This document shows positions 22,132 to 34,669 of a DNA stretch of 64,000 nucleotides, piece by piece. The stretch's first letter is position 1. Each line of letters begins with the position of its first letter. The stretch is from Ovis canadensis (taxonomy: Eukaryota > Chordata > Mammalia > Artiodactyla > Bovidae), in assembly GCF_042477335.2 (NCBI RefSeq), contig NC_091263.1:14729501-14793500 (forward strand), given 5' to 3'. The notes beneath the pieces were generated by a model. It saw only the letters and a program-made list of their open reading frames with translations. It did not search any database and was not told the origin of the DNA. Position numbers and translations under genes: made by a program.

Positions 22132-24806
22132 CAGAATGGGTGAATTTAACTCAGATGACCATTATATCTACTACTGTGGGCAGGAATCCCTTAGAAGAAA
22201 TGGATTCGCCACCAAGGTCAACAAGAGTCCGAAATGCTGTACTTGGATGCAATCTCAAAAACGACAGGATGATCTCTGTTCGTTTCCAAGGCAAATCATT
22301 CAATATCATGGTAATGCCCCAACCAGTAATGCTGAAGAAGCTGAAGTGGAATCGTTCTATGAAGACTTACAAGACCTTCTAGAACTAACACCCTTTAAAA
22401 GATGTCCTTTTCATTATAGGGGACTGGAATGCAAAAGTAGGAAGTCAAAAAATACCCGGAGTAACAGGCAAATTTGGCCTTAGAGTACAGAATGAAGCAG
22501 GGCAAAGGTTAATAGAGTTTTGCCAAGAGAAGGCATTGGTCATAACAAACACTCTCTTCCAACAACACAAGAGAAGACTCTACACATGAACATCACCAGA
22601 TGGTCAACACCAAAATCAGATTGATTATATTCTTTGCAGCCAAAGATGGAGAAGCTCTAGACAGTCAACAAAAACAAGACTGGGAGCTGACTGTGGCTCA
22701 GATCATGAATTCCTTATTGCCAAATTCTGACTTAAATAGAAAAGAGTGGGGGAAACCACTAGACCATTCAAGTATGACCTAAATCAAATGCCTTATGATT
22801 ATACAGTGGAAGTGACAAATAGATTGAAGGGACTACATCTGATAGACAGTGCCTGATGAATTATGGACGGAGGTTCATGACACTGTACAGGAGACAGGGA
22901 TCAAGACCATCCCCATGGAAAAGAAATGCAAAAAAGCAAAATGGCTGTCTGAGGAGGCCTTACAAATAGCTGTGAAAAGAAGAGAAGCGAAAAGCAAAGA
23001 AGAAAGGAAAGATATAAGTGTCTGAATGCAGAGTTCCAAAGAATAGCAAGGAGAGATAAGAAAGCCTTCCTCAGCGATCAGTGCAAAGAAATAGAGGAAA
23101 AGAACAGAATGGGAAAGACTAGAGATCTCTTCAAGAAAGTTAGAGATACCAAGGGAACATTTCATGCAAAGATGGGCTCGATAAAGGACAGAAATGGTCT
23201 GGACCTAACAGAAACAGAAGATATTAAAAAGAGGTGGCAAGAATACAAGGAAGAACTGTACAAAAAAGATCTTCACGACCCAGATAATCACGATGGTGTG
23301 ATCACTCATCTAGAGCCAGACATCCTGGAATGTGAAGTCAAATGGGTCTTAGAAAGCATCACTAAGAACAAAGCTAGTGGAGATGATGGAATTCCAGTTG
23401 AGCTATTTCAAATCCTGGAAGATGATGCTATGAAAGTGCTGCACTCAATATGCCAGCAAATCTGGAAAACTCAGCAGTGGCCACAGGACTGGAAAAGGTC
23501 AGTTTTCATTCCTATCCCAAAGAAAGGCAATGCCAAAGGATGCTCAAACTACCACACAATTGTACTCATCTCACACACTAGTAAAGTAATGCTCAAAATT
23601 CTCCAAGCCAGACTTCAGCAGTACAAACTTCCAGATGTTCAAGCTGGTTTTAGAAAAGGCAGAGGAACCAGAGATCAAATTGCCAACATCCACTGGATCA
23701 TGGAAAAAGCACGAGAGTTCCAGAAAAACATCTATTTCTGCTTTATTGACTATGCCAAAGCCTTTGACTGTATGGATCACAATAAACTGTGGAAAATTCT
23801 GAGAGAGATGGGAATACCAGACCACCTGACCTGCCTCTTGAGAAATCTGTATGCAGGTCAGGAAGCAACAGTTAGAACTGGACATGGAACAACAGACTGG
23901 TTCCAAATAGGAAAAGGAGTACGTCAAGGTTGTAAATTGTCACCCTGCTTATTTAATTTGTATGCAGAGTACATCATGAGAAAAGCTGGGCTGGAAGAAG
24001 CACAAGCTGAAATCAAGATTGCCAGGAGAAATATCAATAACCTCTGATATGCAGATGACACCCCCCTTACGGCAGAAAGTGAAGAGGAACTAAAAAGGCT
24101 CTTGATGAAAGTGAAAGAGGAGAGTGAAAAAGTTGGCTTAAAGCTCAACATTCAGAAAACAAAGATCATAGCATCTGGTCCCATCACTTCATGGGAAATA
24201 GATGGGGAAACAGTGGAAACAGTGTCAGACTTTATTTTGGGGGGGCTCCAAAATCACTGCAGATGATGATTGTAGCTATGAAATGAAAAGATGCTTACTC
24301 CTTGGAAGGAAAGTTATGACCAACCTAGATAGCATATTGAAAAGCAGAGACATTACTTTGCTGACTAAGGTCCATCTAGTCAAGGCTATGGTTTTTCCTG
24401 TGGTCATGTATGGATGTGAGAGTTGGACTGTGAAGAAGGCTGAGCACCAAAGAATTGATGCTTTTGAACTGTGTCGTTGGAGAAGACTCTTTAGAGTCCC
24501 TTGGACTGCAAGGAGATCCAACCAGTCCATCCTAAAGGAGATCAGCCCTGGGTGTTCATTGGAAGGACTGATGCTGAAGCTGAAACTCCAGTACTTTGGC
24601 CACCTCATGCAAAGAGCTGACTCATTGGAAAAGACCCTGATGCTGGGAGGGTTTGGAGGCAGGAGAAGGGGACGACAGAGTATGAGATGGATGAGTGTGA
24701 GTGAACTCCAGTTGGTGATGGACAGGGAGGCCTGGCATGCTATGATTCATGGGGTCACAGAGTCCGACACTACTGAGCAACTGAACTGAATTGAACTGAA
24801 CCAGAA
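22132..24806 (+). mobile_element. BovB LINE, long copy, inactive
   Basis: It starts within the endonuclease (MGEFNSDDHYIYYCG at about 22136) and ends at the 3' terminal ACTGAATTGAACTGAAC near 24804. Endonuclease segments are broken by stops and a frameshift near 22400. The RT frame is open for 312 codons (23109-24047) and then stops with TGA just before YADD. The C-terminal domain is open at 24202-24789, with small deletions near 24690. Confidence 0.94.
23109..24047 (+). pseudogene. BovB reverse transcriptase, open for 312 codons, ended by a stop before YADD
   Basis: This is the longest uninterrupted retroelement frame in the window. It contains the linker upstream of RT (MGKTRDLFKKVRDTKGTFHAK), RT fingers (VFIPIPKKGNAKG), FRKGRGTRDQI, the palm motif FIDYAKAFDCMDHNKLW with the first catalytic Asp, and GVRQGCKLSPCLFNLY. 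The frame ends at TGA 24045-24047. The next codons, read on, give YADDT, so the catalytic pair is excluded. A 12-base deletion near 23625 removes the VNRE residues present in the other copies. Confidence 0.88.
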
Positions 24807-25720
24807 TTCGGTAAAGGTCAAAAGGAGACTTCCCCTACCACCTTCCAGAATCCATCTTGGCTGAGCAACATATGTGACACTAGAAAGGACTCTGAGTGAG
24901 AATGATTGGTCAGAGACAACGTGGAAACCAACCTCATAGTCATTAAACCGGAGACTGTGAGTCACGTGACAGCATTTCTCCTGGGTTCCCTTACGCTCTG
25001 TTCTGCCGAGTTTTAACTTTCATCTTAGGTTCAAATTATTTGTTAACGAAATAGACTACTTGTTATATACAAATTAACAATATTAATATTTATTAGAGAA
25101 TTATCAAGCTTATTTTCAAGACACTAACAGTAAAGGAAAAGAGAAACAGCAGAGGATTCATCAGCAGATTTCGATCAACATTTAGACTTTAACAGCACTG
25201 GGATATCCCGTGTCATAGCTCGTCCGGGGTCCCAATTGGGAAAAGGTGCCAGGCAGTACGTTCACTCCATGGGTAAGACTTCAAAAGTTGCACTTTGGTG
25301 TTCCCGCTTATCATCCTAGGGCCACAAACTGATACCGTCATCAGTCTGTGAGCAAACTGCAGCTCCAGTTTCAGTGTTAATGCTGTTGGTTTTATCTTGT
25401 GAGTGTTGATATTCTCCAGGTCTGGGAGATTGGTTGGATCTCCAGGGCTCGCGAGGATTCCACGAGTCACTACCTATCCTATCTATGATGCTACTCAGCT
25501 GGCTGGTAACAAGTGCAGGCAGACATATAGCCAGGGTGGCATCCAGGCAGGTCAGGGACAAGTCAGAGGGCCTGCTCTACTTTGTCTCTGAAGCCTAAAC
25601 AAGACTACATCCTCCTGCTTTCCATCAAGGTGCCCCGTTTTCAATAAAGTCTCTTTTTTGTCAGCACATGTTGGATAATTCATTCCTGAGTGTTAGGAAG
25701 GGGTCCCCATTCCTGCAACA
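24807..25720 (+). mobile_element. Probable class II (ERVK-like, BTLTR-type) solo LTR
   Basis: Features fitting an LTR are an AATAAA signal (25643-25648), a pyrimidine-rich GTCTCTTTTTTGTCAG segment after it, and a terminal CCTGCAACA ending in CA at 25720. The order and wording resemble bovine ERVK-type LTRs as I remember them. The TG start is not clear because a BovB abuts the left side. No primer site or gag follows at 25721, so I call it solo. A repeat-library match would settle it. Confidence 0.5.
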
Positions 25721-26788
25721 TGCACAGACCACATGGGTGGCCCAGATGGGGTGCAGAGAGAGTACTGACTACCCAACTGACTCCCAGGATGCTCGCCTGT
25801 GTGCATCAGAAGGTAAGGAAGAAGAGGGCCGTCATTTCAGGATGTAGTGGGGACCAGATAACACCCGTAGCTGCCCCAGCACCACAGTTGTCCCTTTCGT
25901 GTCTGCAGTGACACCACTTGGCCAGAGTCTCCCCAGCTGTTTGCAGGGGCTCTGGTACTATGGAGCTGCCACACAGAGACCTCACACTTCTGACACCTGC
26001 CAACTTCGTTGATGCCCAAACACTGTTGGAAAATCAAGTCAACACAAGGAACTCTAAGAGTAGCCTCATTTTACACATGAGGACGCTGACCCCAGAGGTG
26101 TCACCCAGTGTGTGGCAGAGCTAGAGCCCAGGGTCTCTCCCGAGCCCACTGCCTTCTCCCACATCAGAAATAAAAGTCCTGTGTCCATACCGGGCCACTC
26201 AGGGCCACCGGGCTGTCAGGAGGTGTGTCTGAGGCTTGGGGGCGTGGACATCACCTTTAGTGACAGAAGCTGAGAGCTAGGAGTAGCCTATCTGGGCTCC
26301 TGTGTGGCACAGATGTTTCCTTTCCTTCCCAACTTTCTACTCCTCACAGCGAAATAAAATTTAAAGCTTCTCAAGCAAGTCCATTTCATTTTTTAACAAC
26401 TGTAGCAAAGATTCCTCCTTATATTGCTTTAAATCTTTAATTTCCCACTGGAGCCTTGAAACAATGATGACAAACTGAGTGAAGTCCTCATGGAAAGTGT
26501 GACTGTAGACACTAAGAAGGGTTCCTAATGAGCACTCCAAGAAAAATTAAAACAAACGCCCAGAATGTTAAACCACTTGAGGAGTTATAGCATTCCCAGT
26601 CTGTGAAAACCACTGATTTATTTTTCTCTGTAGCAAGGAAACACTACCTCATCTCATCCCACAGCTATTTTAGGTTGTCAGGAAGGGAGGCCAAAATAGC
26701 CCTTGTGCTCCACTCATCCTAATTGTAATCTGATCCCTTAGACACCAGCCCAGCTAATCTCCACCCTCAGGTGCTTTAAGACCTTGCT
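25721..26788. other. Spacer; probable MIR fragment near 26040-26130
   Basis: No gene is recognised. At 26065-26130 the text CATTTTACACATGAGGACGC, followed by a CACCCAGTG and GGCAGAGCTAGAGCCC pattern, looks like the core of an antisense MIR SINE. The remainder is unique-looking sequence. Confidence 0.45.
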
Positions 26789-27003
26789 GTGGGCTTCTCT
26801 GGTGGCTTAGTGGCAAAGAATCCACCTGCCAAGGCAGGAAACATGAGTTTGATCCCTGAGTTGGGAAGATCCCCTGGAGAAGGAAACAGCAACCCACTCC
26901 AATATTCATGCCTGGGAAATCCTCTCTAGAGCATTCTGAGCCTGGCAGCCTAGAGTCCATGGGTTTGCAAAAGAGTCAGACATGACTGAGTGACTAAACA
27001 ACA
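26789..27003 (+). repeat. Bov-tA SINE
   Basis: The tRNA-Glu-derived head (GGCTTCTCTGGTGGCTTAGT) is followed by the Bov-A body (ATCCCCTGGAGAAGGAAACA) and the BovB-derived 3' tail (AGTCAGACATGACTGAGTGA). A short insertion disrupts the body near 26920. It is mobilised by BovB machinery, as other Bov SINEs are. Confidence 0.9.
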
Positions 27004-27221
27004 ACAAATTCAAAGTACAACCCAGGGACCTGCAGCACTGGCATTTTCTGGGCGCTTGTGAGAAATGCAGGATCCCAGACCCATCCCATCCTATTGTATC
27101 AAAGGCCATATGTATCCTTTACCTTAATGAGAAGAAGGGAAGACTGCAAACTCTGAAGGAAAGCTCATCGTTTTGGCTTTGTTTGGAATTGTTAGAATAC
27201 TTATTGCCCTCTCCCCCGGCT

Positions 27222-27350
27222 TTTTTCTTGTTTTTAATTGATGCATAATTGACATACACCATTATATTAGTTTTGGGTGTACAACATGATGACTGAATAT
27301 TTGTATATATTATAAATGATTATCATACTTTCACTTCACACCCTCATCTA
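27222..27350 (+). repeat. Old L1 3'-UTR fragment
   Basis: The text TTGATGCATAATTGACATAC followed by GGTGTACAACATGATGACTG is typical of mammalian L1M 3' UTR sequence. Both ends are truncated. Confidence 0.65.
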
Positions 27351-27354
27351 TTTT

Positions 27355-27897
27355 GTTGTTGTTCAGTTGCTCAGTTGTGTCCGACTCTTTATGACCCCAT
27401 CGACTGCAGCACACCAGGTTTCCCTGTCCTTCACGATCTCTGAGTTTTCTCAAACTCATGTCCATTGAGTCAGTGATGCCATCCAACTATCTCATCCTCT
27501 GTTGTCCCCTTCTCCTCCTGCCCTCAATCTTTCCCAGCATCAGAGTCTTTTCTCTTGAGTCAGATCTTCACATCAGGTGGCCAAAGTTTTAGAGCTTCAG
27601 CTTCAGCATCAGTCCTTCCAATGTATATTCAGGGTTAATTTCCTTTAGGATTGACTGGTTTGATCTCTTTGGTGTCCAAGGGACTCTGAAAAGTCTTCTC
27701 TAGCACCACACCTCAAAAGCATCAATTCTTTGGGAGTTAGGCTTCTTTATGGTCCAACTACACCTGTACATGACTACTGGAAAAACCATAGCTTTGACTA
27801 TACAGACCTTTGTCAGCAAAGTGAGGTTTCTGTTTTTTAATACATTGCCTAGGTTTGTCATAGCTTTCCTTCCAAGGAACAAGCATCTTTTATATAA
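27355..27897 (-). mobile_element. BovB LINE 3'-end fragment, antisense, older copy
   Basis: It begins with the antisense tail TTGTTCAGTTGCTCAGTTGTG and ends near the FLGRK-coding segment at about 27893. Substitutions and small deletions are frequent compared with the 11134-12370 copy. Only C-terminal ORF2 sequence is represented. Confidence 0.88.
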
Positions 27898-28199
27898 CAG
27901 CTGAGAACTTCCCAAACCTGGGGAAGAAGCTGTATATACAAGTCCATGAAACTAAGAGACTATCTACCTACTTCAATGCAAAAACCTTCTCCAAGACATA
28001 TGAAAATTGTCAAAAGTCAGTAACAAAAAAAAAAAAAAAAAATCTTAAAGGCAGCCTGTAGGGGAAAAAGAAAGTAATCCACAAAGGAACCCCCATTAGG
28101 CTATCAGCAAAGTTCTCAGAAGAAACTCTACAGGCCAGGAAAAAGTAGAATGACATACTCAAAGTGTCAAAAGATAAAAACTGCCAGTTATGAATACTT

Positions 28200-28329
28200 A
28201 ACTGAAAGGAAATGGCAACCCACTCCAGTGTTCTTGCCTGGAGAATCCCAGGGACAGGGGAGCCTGGTGGGCTGCCGTCTCTGGGGTCGCACAGAGTCAG
28301 ACACGACTGAAGCGACTTAGCAGCAGCAA
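28200..28329 (+). repeat. Bov-A-type SINE with 8-bp target duplication
   Basis: The body GGAAATGGCAACCCACTCCA is followed by the tail CACGACTGAAGCGACTTAGC and CAG repeats. The flanks GAATACTT (28192-28199 and 28330-28337) form a target-site duplication. The tRNA-like head is absent. Confidence 0.85.
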
Positions 28330-28883
28330 GAATACTTTATCTGAGCATCAGATCAGAAGGAAAATTAAAGGCTTTCTCAGATAAAGCTGAGAAATTTCAC
28401 CACCACTAGATGTACCTTTCAGAAAGACTGAAAGGAGCCCTTCAAGTTGAAATAAAGACACTAACTAGTGACATAAAAGCTAATGAAAGTACACAATATT
28501 CTTAACAAATGTGAAAAGTAAACAGAATGAGAAAACTGTGACTCCATATATTACAATGGTACATTAACCACCTAATATAAAGGCTAAAGGGACACAGCAT
28601 TCACACAACTACAGCTATGATAATTTCACAAAAAATTCACAGCATAAAAAAGGTAAATTGCAACATTAAGAGATGCAAAATGGTGGAAACTTTATGGGTG
28701 GATAAAATTAAGGTGCTATCTGCATAAAAATGATTATTTCACCTGAGATGTTTCACGTAAATCACATGGTAACCACAAAGCAAAAACCTACAATAGAGTC
28801 ACGAAACACACACAAAGAGAGGGAAGCTGAGAAAATTCCATGAAAAACCAGACAGAGAGAGAGGGGAAAAGAAATGATGCAAG

Positions 28884-29090
28884 ACTTCCCTGGTGGTACA
28901 GTAGATAGGAGTCTACCTGTCAGTGCAGGGGACATAGGTTCAATCCCTCGAAGATTTCACATGCCATGGAGCAGCTAGGCCCATGTATCATAGCTACTGT
29001 GCCCACACTCTAGGGCCTATAAGCTGCAACTACTGAGCCCACATGCCACAACTACTGAAGCCCACATGCCTACAGCCTGCAATAAATAAG
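28884..29090 (+). repeat. CHR-type (cetartiodactyl) tRNA-derived SINE
   Basis: The text CTGGTGGTACAGTAGATAGG is followed by a diverged B-box-like GGTTCAATCCC and the body ACTGAGCCCACATGCCACAA. This is the layout of CHR SINEs shared by ruminants, whales and hippos. It is diverged, consistent with great age. Confidence 0.75.
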
Positions 29091-29470
29091 GTGACAGCAG
29101 TAAGTCTTTACATGTCAGTAACTACTCTAAATAGAAATGGTCTGAAGTCACCAGTCAAAAGATACAAAAATGGATGGATTGATTAAAAGACAAGACCCAA
29201 CTATAAGCTACCTACAGGGAACTCATATCAGCTCTACAGATATACAGGTTTAAAGTGGAAATATTGAAGAGGATAGTCCATGCAAGTAGAAACCAAAAGT
29301 ATGCATAGTCATAGAGCTATCAGACAAAATACACTTTAGCCCAAAAATGATAATAAGAGACAAGGACAGTATATATCGATGAAAAGGTCAATTGTAAATC
29401 ACACTGGAGCACCACAATATAAACAAATACTAACATATTCAAAAGGAGAAACAGACAATACATTAATAGT

Positions 29471-29685
29471 GTGTGCATGCGTGCTCAGTCACTAAGTTGT
29501 ATCCAACTCTGCAACCCCATGGACTGTTGCTTCCCAGGGTTCTCTATCTGTGGGATTTCCCAGGCAAGAATACTGGGCTGGGTTGCCATTTCCTCCTCCA
29601 GGAGATCTTTCTGACCTAAGGATCAAATCCATATCTCCTGCCTGGAAGGCAGATTCTTTACCACTGAGCCACCAGGGAAGCCCAT
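29471..29685 (-). repeat. Bov-tA SINE, antisense, 9-bp target duplication
   Basis: The antisense tail (GTGCTCAGTCACTAAGTTG) leads to an antisense tRNA-like head (CCACTGAGCCACCAGGGAAG). The flanks ATTAATAGT at 29462-29470 and 29686-29694 are a perfect target-site duplication inside L1 ORF2. Confidence 0.9.
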
Positions 29686-32600
29686 ATTAATAGTAGGGGA
29701 CTTCAACACCCAACTGCCAGCAATGAGTAGATCATTCAGATGGAAAATCATCAAGGAAACAGTGGAATTGAAATATACTCCAGAACAAATGGAATTAACA
29801 AATATATATATATATTTTAAATTTCATTCAATAGCAGCAGAATATAAGTTCTTCCTAGCGGCACATGGAAAATTCTCCAGGACAGATAATATGATAGAAA
29901 ACAAATCTCAGAAAATTTAAGATTGAAATCCTATCAACTATGTTTTCTGACCACATGGTATAAAACTAGAAATCAACAATAACAGAAAAAGCTTGAAAAT
30001 CTACAAATATATAGAAACAAAACAGCACATTTCTGAACAACCAATGGGTCAATGGGGAAATAAAAAAATATCTCCAACAATTGAAAATGAAAAAACAACA
30101 TATAAAAACTTATGGAGTGCAGCAAAAGCAGTTTGGAAAGTTTATAGCAATAAATACAAATATCATCATCAGAAAGACATAAAAAAACACTTACAACTCA
30201 ATGTACTAGAAAAAGAACAAATTATGCCCAGAGTTAGCACAAAGAAGGAAATAATAAAGATCAGAGTGGAAATGAAGAAGAGATCAGAAAAACAATAGGA
30301 AGAATCAACAAAACTAAGAATCGGTACTCCCCAAAAATAAAACTGACAAAGCTTTACCTAGACTAAGAAAAAAAGAATAAAATAAATTAAATTAGGAATG
30401 AAAATGGTGGGGTGGTGGAGACATTACAACTGATCTGACAGAAATACATAGGTTCATAAGAAATTATTATGAACAATTATAAGCCCCCAAAATTAAATAA
30501 CCTAGAATAAATGGATAAATTTCTAGAAACATACAAGTTACCAAGACTGAAGAGATAGAAAATCTGAACAGACCAATAATAAGTAAATAGATTTAATCAA
30601 CAACCAAAAACCTCCCAACAGAAAACCACAGAACCAGAAGTCTTCAATGAAAAATTCTACCAAGCATTCAAAGATTTAAGACCAGTCGTCAAACTTTCAA
30701 AAACTGAGGATGGAATACTTCCAAACTTATTCTAGGAAGCCAGAATTACCCTAATAGAGCAAGATAAGGACACAATGAGAAAATTAAACCAATATCCCTG
30801 ATGAATACAGATGCAAAAATTCTCAACAAAATTTTAGCAAACAGAATTCAAAAGCACATAAAAGATTATACACCATGATTAAGTAGGATTTATGAGGAGC
30901 TTCAAGATGGTGGAGGAATAGGACAGGGAGACTACCTTCTCCCACACAGATACATCAAAAGATCATCTCCATGTGGAACAATTCCCATAGAACAACTTCT
31001 AAACACCGTCAGAGGATCCCAGACTTGCAGGAAGGCAAACCAATCTCCTTGGAATGAGGTAGGGCAAAAGAAGATGAGAAGGGAGACAAAGGACTTTGCG
31101 ATGGGGGACCAATCCTAAGGAGGGAGTCATGAAGGAGGAGAAATTTCCACACAATAGGAAATCCTCTCACAGGTGGGGTCAGGGATGAGTTTAGGAATGT
31201 CAGAGGGAAGTACAATGAGGCAAAACAGAAAAAATTCACCACAAAGATTGCACCAAAATGCAACTTCCAGCCAAGCAGCAGCTCCCACACTTGTGTCCAG
31301 CTGCAGTGAGTGGGGGCTGGGTGCAGAAGCGCAGGCTGTGTGGGTCGGTCCTCAGGAAAAGGACTGAGGTTGAATGCCATGAAGACATGCTGAGGAGGCT
31401 AATGTGACACTGTCTAGGCAGGACAGAGAAAACCCTGGAACCACCGGAAAAACAAAAGATTATTCCCACAGGAAGGCTCTAATGCCGTACTCTAACTCAG
31501 TGCATTCACAGAACAAAGGACTGCACCCTAGGAAATACCAAAGTGGGGTGGGCTGTCTGTAGTCTACAGCTCCCGAGAAAGACAGGCAGGCACATGACTG
31601 CCAGAATCAGAAGGCAAGGGCCTGCTGCAATCTCAGCCCCAGAGACCACATCTGCTGCCAAGCTGTGAGCAGCCACCAGTTGCCACCCACTTCCTCCTGT
31701 GATCCTCAGCTCAGATCCGCCGGCAGTGGTTACAGCTCAAGACCAGCTTCCCTGGGGAAGCGCACAACCCACCTGGGACTGTGACCTCATGCACTAGCAA
31801 GGAGCCCAAGCAGCTTGGCCAAGGGTCCCACAGACTAAGACTGACTCTCCTGGGAGGTGCATGCCCACCTACGGCAGTGACAACATCCCATGTGGTTCAG
31901 CCACAGCAACTGGACCCCATACACGAAGCAGCGTTTACAGTGTCCCTCCCTCTCCACAGCATAACTGAGCAAGTGAGCCCAAATAAGTGGCCCCTTTCAA
32001 CCCCTCATGTCAAGGGGTAGATCAGACATTGAAGAGAGACTTGCAAGCAGAGGCAGGCCAAAAAACAAAGCAGCAGTGTGAGCAAAGCAAAGAAGGGGGA
32101 ATCGCACCAGAAGTGGCAAGTGCAAGATTAAAATCCTGCAGTTAACTTCAGACTGTGTGCTTTAGGGGAAACTGTAGGCTTTCAGAGCCAAGTAAAAGCC
32201 AGAACAATGGAAGATCTTGAGACTGAACTGATTCCATACTGCACACAAGTCCAGAGACCTTCCAAGATAGACTGGAGAACATTCTGAGACGGCAAAGCAA
32301 CTGGAGCAGAAAAAGGGAGGAATCCCACAAACATTCCTCTCACTACCACCATATACATACTATCTACCTCCTATAAATTTATTATTTTAAAATTTTTTTA
32401 TTCTTTTAACCCCTTTTTCCCCCCTTATACCGTCTTAATACAGTTCTTTATTACTTATTAATTTTTATAGCCTTTTACCTTTAAAAAAAAAAACCTTATT
32501 TTAAAAATAAATTCCATACTTTACTTTTGTGTTTGATATTTTTTAATATTGGACTTTTGAAGGACTAATTTTTTCTCGGTTTTTAATTTTTGCTTTATGA

Positions 32601-33302
32601 TCTTTTGTTATTTTTTTTTTTTCTTCATTAATCTTTGAGAATCTAAGTTTTAGTATCCATTTTCACTTAAGGATTTGAAAGTTGGCTTGGTTGCTCTCTT
32701 CTGACTCTCCCTTTTCTCCTTTTCACCTTCTGTTCTCTACATAACTCTGTTAATCTCTTTGGGTGTTACTGGCTGTTGAGTTGCTTCACCATTAACCTAT
32801 GGGTTTTGTCTCCTGTGCTGTGTGGCCTGAGAAGTTTTGGTGCTTCTGTAAGAGGTTGGAACTAAACCCGAGACTCAACTCCAGGACTTTGGAACATCAG
32901 AGATCTCCCACACCCATGCAATATTAATAGACAAGATCCCGCCCAAAAAGCTCCATAACTACACGGAGACTTAGCTCCACCCAAGAGTCAGCAAGCTCCA
33001 GTGCAGGACACCACATGCCAATCTTCCAGCAGGAACACAACCCTGCATATTAACAGACAGGAGGCCCAAAACCACATCAAACCCACAGACACTCCCAAAC
33101 TCACTACTGCACACTGCATTGCCCTCCAGAAAGATGAGATGGAGCTCCACCCACCAGAACACAGGCACAAATCCCCCCAACCAGGAAACCTTCACAAGGC
33201 ACTAGTGCAGCCACACCCACAGGGAGCAGACTCCACAACTAAGAGGAACTATGCCTCTAAAACCTTCAGAAAGGAGACCCTAAGCATAGCAAACTAAACA
33301 AA

Positions 33303-34190
33303 ATGATAAAACAGAGAAATATCTAGCAGGTAAAGGACCATGGTAAAAACCCATCAGACCAAACAAAAGAGGAGATAGGGAATCTATCTGAAAAAGAATT
33401 CAGAATGATAATAAAGATGATCCAAAATCTTGAAAACAAAACAGAGACACGGATAAATACACTGGAGGAACAGATTGAGAAGAGGTAAGAAATGTTTAAC
33501 AAGGATCTAGAAAAAATACAGAATAGTCAATTAGCAACGAACAACACAATAACTGAAATTAAAAACACTCTGGAGGGAACCAACAGTACAGTAACTGAGG
33601 CAGTTACAGATAAGTGAGCTGGAAGACAGAATGGTGGAAATAACTGAAGCAGAGCAGAAAAAAAGAAAAAAGAAGAAAAAGAAATGAGGGCAGCCTTAGA
33701 GACCTATGGGACAATGTTAAGCACCCCAACATTAGACTCATAGGAGTTCCAAGAGAAGACACAAAAGTAAAGGGCATGAGAAAATATTTGAGGAGCTAAC
33801 AGTTGAAAACTTCCCTAAAATGGAGAAGGAAATATCCACCACGTCCAGGAAGCCCAGAGAGTCCCACAGAGGATAAACTGGAGAAACATGCCAAAAGATA
33901 TATTAATCAAACTAACAAAAATTATTCACAGAGAAAAAAATCTTAAAAGCAGCAAGGGAAAAGCAAAAATTACATACAAGGAAATTCTCATAAGGCTAAA
34001 AGCTGAGCTTTCAACAGAAACTCTGCAGGCCAGAAGGGAATGGCAGGATATACTTAAAGTGATGAAAGGGAAAAACCTACAACCAATACTCCTCTATCCA
34101 GCAAGGATCTCATTCAGATACAAAAGAGAAAAAAGCTTCAGATAAGCAAAAGCTAAGAGAATTTGCACCACCAAACCAGCTCTTCCAACA
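33303..34190 (+). pseudogene. L1 ORF1 remnant
   Basis: The start codon near 33303 follows a long 5' UTR. A coiled-coil segment (MIIKMIQNLENKTETRINTL) is followed by an interrupted heptad region with stops near 33486 and 33615. The C-terminal RNA-binding part is open at 33888-34145 (LQARREWQDILKVMKGKN). Stops and a frameshift make it non-functional. Confidence 0.75.
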
Positions 34191-34451
34191 AATGCTAAAG
34201 AAACATCTCTAGACAGGAAATACAAAAAAAAATGATTATAAAAACAGAAAACAATAAGGTAAATGGTAACAGGAATATTTATCAAGAATTACCTTAAACA
34301 TAAATGGGTTAAATGATCCAACTAAAGACACAGACTAACTGAATGGATACAAAACAAGTCCCCTATATATTCTGTCTACAAGAGACCCACCTCAAACCTA
34401 GGAACACATACAGACTGAAAGTGGGGAGTGAAAAAAGATATTCCATGCAAA

Positions 34452-34669
34452 GTGAAGGTGAAAGTGAAGCCGCTCAGTCGTGTCCAAGTCTTTACGACCC
34501 CATGCACTGTAGCCTACCAGGCTCCTCTGTCCATGGGATTCTCCAGGCAAGAATACTGGAGTGGGTTGCCATTTCCTTCTCCAAAGGATCTTCCCAACCC
34601 AGGGATCGAACCCGGGTCCCCTGCATTGTAGGCAGACGTTTTTACCATCTGAGTCAGCAGGGAAGTCAC
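34452..34669 (-). repeat. Bov-tA SINE, antisense, 13-bp target duplication
   Basis: The antisense tail (AAGCCGCTCAGTCGTGTCC) leads to an antisense head ending GAGTCAGCAGGGAAG. The flanks TATTCCATGCAAA at 34439-34451 and 34670-34682 are a perfect target-site duplication. It interrupts the L1 endonuclease. Confidence 0.92.

Larger units (their letters stand above)
27900..30893 (+). mobile_element. Older L1, ORF1 end through ORF2 RT start, with nested SINEs
   Basis: Sense-strand L1 sequence covers the end of ORF1 (27930-28430, with a CTACAGGCCAGGAAAA-type segment), then ORF2 endonuclease (about 28800-30000) and the pre-RT region (30000-30893). The latter includes a NKTKNRYSPK-like region and the frame at 29993-30298. 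Stops are common and the element is clearly old. It ends exactly where the next L1's 5' terminus starts (30894). Three SINEs are inserted in it. Confidence 0.75.

Noticed and set aside
23109..24047. Active BovB reverse transcriptase
   Set aside because: The frame ends before the catalytic motif, and the endonuclease part upstream is broken by stops.
25215..25232. Primer-binding site at GCTCGTCCGGGGTCCC
   Set aside because: It lies inside the LTR-like block, upstream of its AATAAA, and differs from the tRNA-Pro site in the middle. No gag follows.
29471..29685. tRNA gene, from A-box and B-box-like text here and in other SINEs
   Set aside because: The tRNA-like heads belong to Bov-tA SINEs, with SINE bodies, BovB-type tails and target duplications. 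They do not fold as complete tRNAs.
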